Below, piece after piece: positions 1 through 7,382 of a stretch of 18,650 bases of DNA. Every line of letters starts with the position of its first letter. Position 1 is the first letter of the stretch. Position numbers and translations under genes: made by a program. The notes under the pieces are model-generated. The model ran no database searches. It worked only from the letters and a program-made list of their open reading frames with translations, and was not told the DNA's origin. The DNA comes from Clostridiales bacterium UBA1777 (lineage in GTDB: Bacteria > Bacillota > Clostridia > Oscillospirales > Oscillospiraceae). The stretch spans positions 1 through 18,650 of the forward strand of contig DCGN01000058.1 in NCBI GenBank assembly GCA_002315275.1, given 5' to 3'.

Positions 1-1178
1 TCATGCTGTGTTACTTTCTCCTTAAAGAAGCTATCTGTTGTGAGCAGTGCTGAGACTCGGCTTTTGCCTGTCCCCCTGCGTTGTCCGCTGATAGCTTCTT
101 TCTTTAGCTCTCTGTATTTATCAAGCGCCTTGTAATATGCCTCGCGGTTTGCCATAGCGAGCTTGTCAAGCTCCGCAACGCTGTCCTCCTCCGCCACGGA
201 ATTCTGTATTTTGGGGTTGACAGTTTGAGTATTATTGCGTATATTAACAGCAGAAGAGTGTTTCCCCTGAGCGCCGGGTGTACCGGAAGAGCCGATGATT
301 TTGGGAGAGGCTCTTCTTTCCATTTCATTTACATTATAAACAACAGCGCCGTTATCATTGTATGCCGCAGAAATAGTAAGCTTATAATACGAACCGTCAA
401 AATCCATGAAATAAGCATTCTTATAACGCCACCCATATTTTGCAAAGTCGCCGTGAATTGAATTTTCGTCGGAAACATTGGCGGCGAACGGTTTACGGTC
501 TACCGCTACCTTAACAAGCTCGTCTATGTGTGCCTCTGCGTTGAGCTTTGTCTCGTATTCCTTATCCGTTAATACTTTTGTGTTCCCTTCTTTGTCTGTC
601 CAAACATTTCGGAACGCTCCTTTTTCTGCGCTTGCTCTTGTTATTTTAAGTATTTCTCCGTCGCCAGTTGCAAAAGCTACATCATTTCCGTTGCGTATTT
701 CGCGGTTGATGTAATTTGTGAGCTGTTCTCCCCATGTTTTAGGATCGTTGCCGAAAAGAACTTGTCGAGAGGCCTTGACGTAAAGTTTCCCCGCTTCGGT
801 TTCCTCGATACTGTACTGCGTCCTATTTCCAGTGTTATTCTGCGTCCCGCTCTCTGTCATTGCGAAACCGGCGCTCTCTCCGGCTGTGGCAATCCGTTTC
901 TCCTTTCCCTCGATTGCCGCAATGTCCGCGTCGGTCGTTTTTCTTTCGCTCCTCGCCATATTCTCCGCAGCGGCCTTTATTCCGGCATCCCATAGGCCTT
1001 GCAGCTCCTTTGCGCCCTCTAAAAGCTTTGCCTCGTAGTGCGTCGGCTTGCCGAACAGTGAAGCGAGATCGAGTATCGTGTCCTCTATCTTCTCCTGTAT
1101 CTTTTCGGCAAGCGTCATGTTCTGCCGTGCAAGCTCCTTGATGTCGTATTTGAGTATATATTCTGCAGCAACCCGAAT
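1..1178 (-). pseudogene. 5'-truncated phage-type large polyvalent protein fragment
   Basis: One minus-strand frame is open from 1178 to the left edge (about 392 codons) and is closed upstream by an in-frame stop at 1179-1181. Reading inward, it shows a segment with KYDIKELARAQN, then FGKPTHYEAKLLEGAKE, a linker, and a C-terminal domain containing KLYVKASRQVLFGNDP, AHIDELVKVA and HGDFAKYGWRYKNAYFMDF, followed by a charged tail. From memory, this order is typical of the C-terminal part of very long polyvalent proteins carried by Firmicutes phages and integrative elements, the last domain resembling a small phage-associated nuclease-like module. The first in-frame ATG is at 1116-1118, yet family-like sequence continues upstream of it, and the nearest AAGGAG lies about 15 bases away. 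I therefore infer loss of the N-terminal part rather than a short intact gene. Its true C-terminus is outside the window. The family call is from recollection and was not searched. Confidence 0.6.
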
Positions 1179-1275
1179 TTATACAAAATTGGTCATCTCA
1201 ACGGTCAAACAAAGACATGGAAAAAAGGGACGGTTTCTGTCATAGTATAGTAAAATTATTATAAGGAGAATTGCG
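1179..1275 (+). promoter_or_regulatory. Leader/promoter region of rhaBA, promoter not clearly resolved
   Basis: This 97-base AT-rich gap separates the phage remnant from rhaB. It contains TATAGT (1246-1251) and TAAAAT (1251-1256) as possible -10 elements, but neither has a good -35 box at 16-18 bases, which would fit an activator-dependent promoter. Two GGTCA direct repeats (1191-1195 and 1203-1207) start 12 bases apart upstream, a spacing that could suit an AraC-type activator. AAGGAG at 1263-1268 sits 7 bases before the rhaB ATG. The promoter and operator assignments are tentative. Confidence 0.35.
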
Positions 1276-2550
1276 ATGAATTTTCTTGCTATAGATATCG
1301 GCGCTTCCTCCGGCCGCCATATAGTCGGTTCTACCGACGGAGGCGAGCTCGTTCTGAAGGAAGTTTTCCGCTTTCCAAACGGCGCTGTAGAGAAGGACGG
1401 AGACCTTTTCTGGGATATTGATTCTATTGTTGACAACGTCAAAAAAGGTATCGATGTCGCTCTGAGCGAGTTCGGCACTATTGAAAGTCTCTCCGTTGAC
1501 ACATGGGGTGTTGACTATGTTCTTCTCAACGGTGATGAGGAGATCAGGCCAGTTTATTGCTACAGAAGCCACAGAACCGAAGCCGTCATCCCTATCGTGC
1601 ACGAGAAGCTCTCATTCTCGCAGCTTTACCGACGCACCGGCATACAGTTCCAGCCGTTCAACTCCATCTATCAGATATATGATGATATGCTCAAGGGCCG
1701 CCTTGACAATGCAACCGATATGCTGATGATACCGGAGTACGTGCTTTGGAAGCTCTGCGGAACTAAGGCAAGAGAGTACACTAATGCCACCACGATGGGT
1801 CTCGTAAACGCCGAGACGGGCGAGTTTGATGCTGAGATACTCAACACTCTCGGTTACCCTGCCAGGCTCTTCCCGAAGCTTTCGCAGCCCGGTACGGTGC
1901 TCGGCATATATAAGGGCATCAAATGCGTCCTCTGCCCCACTCACGATACGGCAGCTGCCGTTGAGGGTATCCCGATGGAGGGCAACGAGCCGTTCATATC
2001 CTCGGGCACATGGTCTCTCCTCGGCCTCAAGACTCCCAAGCCCATCACCGATGAGGCAAGCGAAAAGGTCAACTACACGAACGAGGGCGGTGTAGGCTAC
2101 AACAGATATCTCAAGAATATCATGGGCATGTGGCTCATTCAGAGCCTCCGCAAGGAGCTTTGCCCCGACGAGGATTACGTCAATATCGCAAAGGCCGCAT
2201 CCGAAAGCGATTTTGATGAGACGGTAGATGTCAACGCGCAGGAGTTCTTCTCCCCTGTTACGATGAAGGGCGCGTTTGACAATGCTCTCAAGACTAAGCC
2301 CGCAGATAGCGCCGGCTACTTCCGCTGTGCTTACAGAAGCCTCGCGATATGCTACAAGAAGGCTCTCGAGGAGCTGAGCGCAAATACGGGAAGAAGCTTC
2401 TCCGCGCTCTACATAGTCGGCGGCGGCGCAAAGAACGCGTTTCTAAACAAGCTCACCGCCGAAGCGACCGGCCTTGAGATCAGAGCTCTGCCCATCGAGG
2501 CAAGCGCGCTCGGAAACCTCAAGATTCAAATTAACTCTGCAGATAAATGA
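1276..2550 (+). CDS. rhaB: L-rhamnulokinase (FGGY family), short C-terminus
   Basis: Predicted to phosphorylate L-rhamnulose to L-rhamnulose-1-phosphate with ATP in the cytoplasm, the second step of L-rhamnose catabolism. The N-terminal FGGY half opens with DIGASSGRH (residues 7-15), and the PTHDTAAAVEG segment (221-231) carries the likely catalytic base D224. SSGTWSLLG (242-250) and a GGGAKN motif near residue 387 form the ATP-binding half. AAGGAG lies 7 bases before ATG 1276, supporting the start. The rhaA stop-to-start gap is only 12 bases, so the two genes are co-transcribed. At 424 residues it is shorter than the usual 465-490: it stops 11 residues after the conserved EASALGNL, where relatives such as E. 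coli RhaB continue for tens of residues. The assignment rests on kinase motifs plus the adjacent isomerase. Confidence 0.93.
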   Translation: MNFLAIDIGASSGRHIVGSTDGGELVLKEVFRFPNGAVEKDGDLFWDIDSIVDNVKKGIDVALSEFGTIESLSVDTWGVDYVLLNGDEEIRPVYCYRSHRTEAVIPIVHEKLSFSQLYRRTGIQFQPFNSIYQIYDDMLKGRLDNATDMLMIPEYVLWKLCGTKAREYTNATTMGLVNAETGEFDAEILNTLGYPARLFPKLSQPGTVLGIYKGIKCVLCPTHDTAAAVEGIPMEGNEPFISSGTWSLLGLKTPKPITDEASEKVNYTNEGGVGYNRYLKNIMGMWLIQSLRKELCPDEDYVNIAKAASESDFDETVDVNAQEFFSPVTMKGAFDNALKTKPADSAGYFRCAYRSLAICYKKALEELSANTGRSFSALYIVGGGAKNAFLNKLTAEATGLEIRALPIEASALGNLKIQINSADK

Positions 2551-2562
2551 AAGGAAATGACC

Positions 2563-3798
2563 ATGGACAGATTTGAAAGCGCAAAAGCAATGTACGCCGA
2601 GTACGGCGTAGACGTTGAGAAGGCTATAAGCACTCTCGAGAACACCACCATCTCCATCCACTGCTGGCAGGGCGACGACGTCGTCGGCTTTGACTCCCGT
2701 CAGGCAGCCTCCGGCGGCATTCAGACCACCGGCAACTATCCCGGCAGAGCAACGACCCCCGAGGAGCTCATGGCTGACTTTGACATGGCGCTTAAGTTCA
2801 TCCCCGGCAAGAAGAAGCTCAACCTCCACGCAAACTACGCCATCATTCCCGAGGGCGAGACCTGCGCAAGAAACGAGATAGAGCCCAAGCACTTCGCTCC
2901 CTGGGTCAAGTACGCAAAGGAGCGCGGCCTCGGCCTCGACTTTAATCCCACCTTCTTCTCCCATCCGATGGTAGTTGACAACATGACCCTCTCCTCCCCC
3001 CGTAAGGACGTTCGCGATTACTGGATCGAGCACGGCAAGCGCTGCCTCAAGATCGCCGAGTATTTTGCGGAAGAGACCGGCGTTCCCTGCGTTATCAACT
3101 TCTGGACTCCCGACGGACTGAAGGATTATCCCGCTGACAGACAGGGTCCCCGCGCAAGGATGAAGGCCTCCTATGATGAGATATTCTCCACTACATATGA
3201 TAAGGCAAAGGTCGTCCCCACGCTCGAATCCAAGGTATTCGGCATCGGCCTTGAGGCATATACCGTCGGCTCCGCAGAGTTCTGCCTCAGCTACTCCATG
3301 ACCAACGGCATCACTCCTCTCTGCGACAACGGCCATTATCATCCCACCGAGACCGTTTCCGACAAGATCTCCTCCCTGCTGCTCTTCTCCGACAACATGG
3401 CGATGCACATCACCCGCCCCATGAGATGGGACTCCGACCACGTTGTCGCGTATGATGACGAGACCCGCGAGATGATGAAGGAGGCCGTCCGCTGCGGCCT
3501 TGACAAGGTCTTCCTCTCCACCGACTATTTCGATGCTGCCATCAACCGCGTCAGCGCATGGATCACCGGCGTTCGCAACGTTCAGAAGGCTCTGCTCGGC
3601 GCTCTGCTCGAGCCCTCCGAGATGTTCAAGAAGCTTCAGGACGAGACGGATTTCACCGCTCTTCAGGCTTACTCTGAGGCTTACAAGCTCATGCCCGTAG
3701 GCGATATTTGGAACGAGGTTCTCCGCCGCGAGGGTATTTCTGAGCAATACATTCCCGAAATCAAGAAATACGAGCAGGAAGTTCTTTTCAAAAGATAA
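2563..3798 (+). CDS. rhaA: L-rhamnose isomerase
   Basis: Converts L-rhamnose to L-rhamnulose, the first pathway step, as a metal-dependent TIM-barrel enzyme in the cytoplasm. Its 411 residues match the usual size of about 420. Residues corresponding to the E. coli metal and active-site set are present at a constant offset of 12: E222, D255, H282, D290 and D292. Other hallmarks are SIHCWQGDDVVGFD near the N-terminus and LCDNGHYHPTE at 253-263. I place the start at ATG 2563 rather than the in-frame ATG at 2557, because AAGGA (2551-2555) is 7 bases from 2563 but only 1 base from 2557. Codon usage is strongly biased to C-ending codons, consistent with high expression. It follows rhaB and is ended by the hairpin at 3827-3859. 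Confidence 0.97.
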   Translation: MDRFESAKAMYAEYGVDVEKAISTLENTTISIHCWQGDDVVGFDSRQAASGGIQTTGNYPGRATTPEELMADFDMALKFIPGKKKLNLHANYAIIPEGETCARNEIEPKHFAPWVKYAKERGLGLDFNPTFFSHPMVVDNMTLSSPRKDVRDYWIEHGKRCLKIAEYFAEETGVPCVINFWTPDGLKDYPADRQGPRARMKASYDEIFSTTYDKAKVVPTLESKVFGIGLEAYTVGSAEFCLSYSMTNGITPLCDNGHYHPTETVSDKISSLLLFSDNMAMHITRPMRWDSDHVVAYDDETREMMKEAVRCGLDKVFLSTDYFDAAINRVSAWITGVRNVQKALLGALLEPSEMFKKLQDETDFTALQAYSEAYKLMPVGDIWNEVLRREGISEQYIPEIKKYEQEVLFKR

Positions 3799-3813
3799 TT
3801 TCTGTGGTATCAT
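3786..3813 (+). promoter_or_regulatory. Possible weak extended -10 promoter for the AraC-family gene
   Basis: TTTCAA (3786-3791) and TATCAT (3808-3813) are separated by 16 bases, with a TG one base before the -10 as in extended -10 promoters. It overlaps the last codons of rhaA. If used, the transcript would begin just before the hairpin at 3827-3859, placing that hairpin in the 5' leader of the regulator. The match to consensus is weak. Confidence 0.3.
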
Positions 3814-3826
3814 CTGAATAACGATC

Positions 3827-3859
3827 AATGCTGAGTGCATATCGCACTCAGCATTTTTT
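3827..3859 (+). terminator. Rho-independent terminator after rhaA
   Basis: A perfect 12-base stem (3827-3838 pairing with 3844-3855) encloses the loop ATATC and is followed by a T run. It is placed 28 bases after the rhaA stop. The right edge lies only about 20 bases before the AraC-family start codon. Confidence 0.9.
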
Positions 3860-3878
3860 AGAATTGCAGGTGATGAAG

Positions 3879-4832
3879 ATGAAACAGTTGAACGCTGATC
3901 TTTTGAAGGAGCTGGCAGCCATTACCGACGAGGAGCAGGCCATACTCGACGGCTGCAGCGAGATAAACCGCGATATTTACATGACAGGCAATGCCCCCGT
4001 TATCAACGCGAAAAAGCTTCTCGATTCCGGCAAGCTCATAACCATCAGGCCTCATACCCGATTCGTTCACTTCCCCGAGCACACGCATGACTATGTTGAG
4101 CTCGTCTTCATGTGCAGCGGGTCTACTACTCATATTGTAAACGGCAGAACGATCACTCTAAACGCGGGAGAGCTTCTCTTCCTCGGGCAGAACGCCAAGC
4201 AGGAGATCATGCCCGCGGGCTTGGGCGATGTTGCGGTGAACTTTATCATTCTTCCCGATTTCTTTGAAAACAGCCTTCTGATGCTCGGAGAGGAGCCGAC
4301 ACCCCTCAGGAATTTCGTTCTGAGCTGTCTGAGCAAGGACAGCGGCGGCTATCTCCATTTCAAGGTATCCGACGTTCTCCCGATTCAAAACATCATGGAA
4401 AATCTGCTTTGGACGCTCAGGAACGATATGCCCAACAAGCGCAACATTAACCAGACAACAATGGGGCTGCTGTTCATTCTGCTTTTGAACCACACAGACA
4501 GACTCGCCTATGAAAATGACCAGCAGGAGATCGTCTTCCGCGTTATGCGCTATATAGAGTCAAACTACCGCAGCGGCTCTCTTGAGGACTGCGCAGCGCA
4601 TCTGTACTGCGATTATTACTGGCTTTCCCGCGAAATAAAGAAAAAGACCGGAAAGACCTACATCGAGCTCGTGCAGGACAGAAGACTGTCTCAGGCGGCA
4701 TTTCTGCTGAAGAACACGCGCATGAGCGTTGCGTGTATAGCGCACAGCGTAGGCTATGAAAACATAAGCTTTTTCCACAGGCTGTTCTCTGTTCGCTTCG
4801 GCATGTCGCCCAAGGAAATGAGAGGCAAATAA
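3879..4832 (+). CDS. AraC-family transcriptional regulator with cupin sensor domain
   Basis: A 317-residue cytoplasmic DNA-binding protein. Residues about 55-125 form a cupin-like ligand-binding domain (FPEHTHDYVELVFM, then NAGELLFLG), and residues about 218-315 the double helix-turn-helix AraC domain, ending with the family signature SVGYENISFFHRLFSVRFG and MSPKEMRG. The frame is open back to an ATG at 3828, but that codon lies inside the terminator stem and has no Shine-Dalgarno site. AGGTGA (3868-3873) is 5 bases before ATG 3879, which I prefer; ATG 3873 is a close alternative. Lying directly downstream of rhaBA, it is the natural candidate regulator of rhamnose genes, probably an activator like other AraC sugar regulators. 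That role is inferred from position. It is convergent with the iron alcohol dehydrogenase and shares a terminator with it. Confidence 0.92.
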   Translation: MKQLNADLLKELAAITDEEQAILDGCSEINRDIYMTGNAPVINAKKLLDSGKLITIRPHTRFVHFPEHTHDYVELVFMCSGSTTHIVNGRTITLNAGELLFLGQNAKQEIMPAGLGDVAVNFIILPDFFENSLLMLGEEPTPLRNFVLSCLSKDSGGYLHFKVSDVLPIQNIMENLLWTLRNDMPNKRNINQTTMGLLFILLLNHTDRLAYENDQQEIVFRVMRYIESNYRSGSLEDCAAHLYCDYYWLSREIKKKTGKTYIELVQDRRLSQAAFLLKNTRMSVACIAHSVGYENISFFHRLFSVRFGMSPKEMRGK

Positions 4833-4841
4833 GCGCAAAAT

Positions 4842-4880
4842 TATCCCGCTTTCGGAAAAATCGAAAGCGGGATAGTTTTA
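4842..4880. terminator. Bidirectional terminator between the AraC-family gene and the surface operon
   Basis: A 13-base perfect stem (4842-4854 with 4862-4874) around a 7-base loop is followed by GTTTTA on the plus side and ATTTTG on the minus side. It lies between two convergent genes and can end transcription from both. Confidence 0.9.
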
Positions 4881-5990
4881 TCTTACGAACTTCTCTCTGA
4901 GTATTCCGTCTGCCATATCGGCCGTAAACTCGCCGCGGCACTTGGCAATACTGCCGTTTCCTACCCAGCGGGAATGCGAGGCCGATACGAGCTCTTCCGT
5001 CATCACAACGCCGCAGTCCGGAGTAATCTCGGCGATAAGTGTGAGGTATTCCTCCTCAGAGCAGCCGATCTCGGCGAGAAAACGCTCCGCAAGCGAAGGC
5101 TCAACGGATTTGTTATACTCGAAGAATTCCTTCTGAAACACGGCGCAGGCCGTGCCGTGAGGAATGCCGAACTGCTCTGTCAGGAGATAGCCCATCGTAT
5201 GCGGAAATGCGGTTCCTGTCACGTTAATGGCAAGGCCGCCGTAAATAGAGGCGCAGTAGAGTGCCTCACGCTCCTCATACGTAATGCCGTCATAACCTTT
5301 TTCGGCAAACCCTCTGAAAACGGGGAGCAGGAGCCTTATTCCCTCGACGGCATAAAGCTGTGAGATATGGTTCGCCGCGCGGCTGAAGAAGCTCTCCGCG
5401 CAATGCGCGAGCACGTCCACCGCCGTGGAGCGGGTTATTCTCTCCGGGAGAGACATCGTATATCTCGCGTCACCGAAGGCAACAGCGGGAAAGATAAGCT
5501 CATGATGGAAGCTCTTTTTCCTTCCGTCCGGAGTTGTGATAACGGATACCTTTGTTACCTCGCTGCCGGTGCCCGCAGTAGTGCCGACAACGGCTATACC
5601 GAGGGGTTCATTCGCCCAGTCGAAGGCATAGAGCTGTTCTCTCGTCATGCCCGGGTTCGCCGCAAGAACGGCAATGCACTTTGCCGCGTCGAGCGCAGAG
5701 CCTCCGCCTATGCCTATAACGAAGTCCGCTCCGAAGGACACAGCCTTCTCAGCTGCGAGCATGCAGTCTGTTAGGAGAGGATTCTGCCCTATCGAGTCAA
5801 ACAGAATCGCCTCTTGGGAATTATCCTTGAGGGCGCACAGCACGTCGTCAAGCGCGCCAGAGCTCTTTGCAGCCGTCCTGCCCGTTACGATAAGACAGCG
5901 GCTGCCGAGCTTTTTAAGCTCCTTGCCGGACGAGCGCACACAATCTCTGCCCGTTATTAGTTTGACCGGCATATAAGAATTCAAAACCAT
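4878..5990 (-). CDS. Iron-containing alcohol dehydrogenase (possible lactaldehyde reductase)
   Basis: A 370-residue group III alcohol dehydrogenase, normal length for the family. It shows the NAD-binding GIGGGSALDAAK (93-104) and TTAGTGSEVT (137-146), and the four metal ligands D192, H196 (VDVLAHCAES), H264 (FPHTMGY) and H278 (GIPHGTACA). Members reduce aldehydes with NADH; FucO-type enzymes reduce L-lactaldehyde to 1,2-propanediol, which would suit the rhamnose genes facing it. The substrate cannot be read from sequence: butanol- and 1,3-propanediol-type enzymes look alike. GGAG lies 6 bases before the ATG, only 15 bases after the upstream stop, so it appears to be the last gene of the surface-protein operon rather than a separate rhamnose gene. 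It has no signal peptide and should be cytoplasmic. Confidence 0.92.
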   Translation of the reverse strand: MVLNSYMPVKLITGRDCVRSSGKELKKLGSRCLIVTGRTAAKSSGALDDVLCALKDNSQEAILFDSIGQNPLLTDCMLAAEKAVSFGADFVIGIGGGSALDAAKCIAVLAANPGMTREQLYAFDWANEPLGIAVVGTTAGTGSEVTKVSVITTPDGRKKSFHHELIFPAVAFGDARYTMSLPERITRSTAVDVLAHCAESFFSRAANHISQLYAVEGIRLLLPVFRGFAEKGYDGITYEEREALYCASIYGGLAINVTGTAFPHTMGYLLTEQFGIPHGTACAVFQKEFFEYNKSVEPSLAERFLAEIGCSEEEYLTLIAEITPDCGVVMTEELVSASHSRWVGNGSIAKCRGEFTADMADGILREKFVR

Positions 5991-6005
5991 TACGTTCTCC
6001 TTAGC

Positions 6006-7382
6006 TTAAAACGCACACATGGAAGCAGCAAGCCACTTGCCGCCGTTTCTGACGAACACCATCTTGTATCCGTTCTGCATATCGTAGGAATACTGCTCAT
6101 ACCACGCTGTGGCCGTAAAGTCGGCAGAATATCTGATGGTGCAGGTAAAGCAAGCATCGTTTACGGAGTGGAAATTATCAATGACGAGCTCGTTATAGCT
6201 TACCTCTGTCTTTGAAGCCCAATACATAGCCTCTGTGCTGTAAAGAACGTATCTCGCGAGCTCGGTATTAGGAAGTATAGTATCAAGCAGAGAATTCACA
6301 GAGCCTGTTGAAGCCGAGTAGTTCATGTACGCATCGAAGAAGTCTCTCGCAGCCTCCTCGGCACCGTCGGGTATCTCCGCGTCGGAATCATAGAAGAATC
6401 TGAATACGCCGTTCTGATCAACAACAGGCTCGATCGGCTCGCCGTTAGGTCCTACCGCCGTGACCTCGGGCTTAGTGTAAAGCCCGTCATACTCGTATTC
6501 AAGCGTCTTATACTCATCTCCCGCGCTGTAAACGCTCAGATCCTTGAAGATATCTTCTCCCTCTGAGGTCGCATCCTTTGAGGAGAGCTCAACGCCGCAT
6601 ATACTGACCTTAACGTCCGCCGGGGCCTCGGCCTTGAACGAATACTCTCCCTCGGCATCAACGGCATAGTATGCAACGCCGTTTACGATACCTGTCTCCG
6701 TCGGGATCTCCTTCTCGCCGTCACTTACGGCTACCGTGCCGCATAGCTTGTCTATCCTGTATCTGACAAACGTGGGCTGAACGGGAAATCTGCTCTCAAG
6801 CTCAGTCAGATTAGGGCACGCAATGGCATCTCCATACATGTACTCGTCTGAAAGAGCAACTCCGTTTACCGTTACCTCGGCATCAGCCGGCGCATCTATC
6901 TCGATTGAGAACGTCTCAAGATAATCTCTGAAATCCGCTGTCTCAATGCGCTCAAGCTGCCATTGGCTTCTTCCGAAGAACGTCCTCGTGCCGGGGATTG
7001 CGGAAAGATACACGTTGCATACCTTCACGGGGCCTGTATATATGACGAACACCGTTTCATCCGATTTTCCGGCCGCCATGTCTATGCGGTATCTGAGATC
7101 GGCATCCGCAAGCGCCGCATCATAATACTCCTTATACAGCTCAGACGGATCCTCAAAAACGAAGCTCTCCGTCGGCAGATTCTCGGACAGAAGCTCATAC
7201 CGGCCGTCCTTCGCCGTCTCGTCCATCATCTTTTCGATAACGAGCTCCGGCCTCGTCTCCTCGTACTGAGCCGCATAGAAATAGAGCAATACGCAGGCCG
7301 CAAGGCCTATGACCAGGAGGAACACGGCGTACTTGACCAAAAATCTTCCCCAGCTTTTGGGGGAGCGCTTTTTTTCAGCCAA
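6006..7382 (-). CDS. Membrane-anchored extracytoplasmic protein with two TcaA-like repeats, function unknown
   Basis: A 458-residue protein with a short basic cytoplasmic N-terminus, one membrane helix at about residues 18-36 and a large acidic extracellular part. Two similar segments, DAPADAEVTVNGV (163-175) and EAPADVKVSICGV (252-264), suggest two tandem Ig-like domains resembling those of TcaA-type membrane proteins. The C-terminal 120 residues, ending in the pattern MVFVRNGGKWLAAS, resemble an NTF2-like fold. I choose TTG 7382 as start: GGAGGTGA sits 5 bases upstream, whereas the farther TTG at 7400 overlaps that site. The gene then overlaps the previous stop by 8 bases, indicating translational coupling. 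No catalytic motif is visible. The neighbours suggest an envelope role, but the function is not known. Confidence 0.82.
   Translation of the reverse strand: MAEKKRSPKSWGRFLVKYAVFLLVIGLAACVLLYFYAAQYEETRPELVIEKMMDETAKDGRYELLSENLPTESFVFEDPSELYKEYYDAALADADLRYRIDMAAGKSDETVFVIYTGPVKVCNVYLSAIPGTRTFFGRSQWQLERIETADFRDYLETFSIEIDAPADAEVTVNGVALSDEYMYGDAIACPNLTELESRFPVQPTFVRYRIDKLCGTVAVSDGEKEIPTETGIVNGVAYYAVDAEGEYSFKAEAPADVKVSICGVELSSKDATSEGEDIFKDLSVYSAGDEYKTLEYEYDGLYTKPEVTAVGPNGEPIEPVVDQNGVFRFFYDSDAEIPDGAEEAARDFFDAYMNYSASTGSVNSLLDTILPNTELARYVLYSTEAMYWASKTEVSYNELVIDNFHSVNDACFTCTIRYSADFTATAWYEQYSYDMQNGYKMVFVRNGGKWLAASMCAF

Noticed and set aside
225..1141. Several small plus-strand frames in the first kilobase
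   Set aside because: They lie opposite one continuous minus-strand frame with phage-protein features and have no supporting signals.
2443..3840. A 465-codon open frame on the minus strand opposite rhaA
   Set aside because: It mirrors the C-ending codon bias of rhaA, gives a low-complexity Gly/Val/Leu protein with no recognisable domain, and spans the terminator.
3828..3878. ATG 3828 as the start of the AraC-family protein
   Set aside because: It lies within the terminator stem, lacks a ribosome site and would add 17 residues that do not look like the family.
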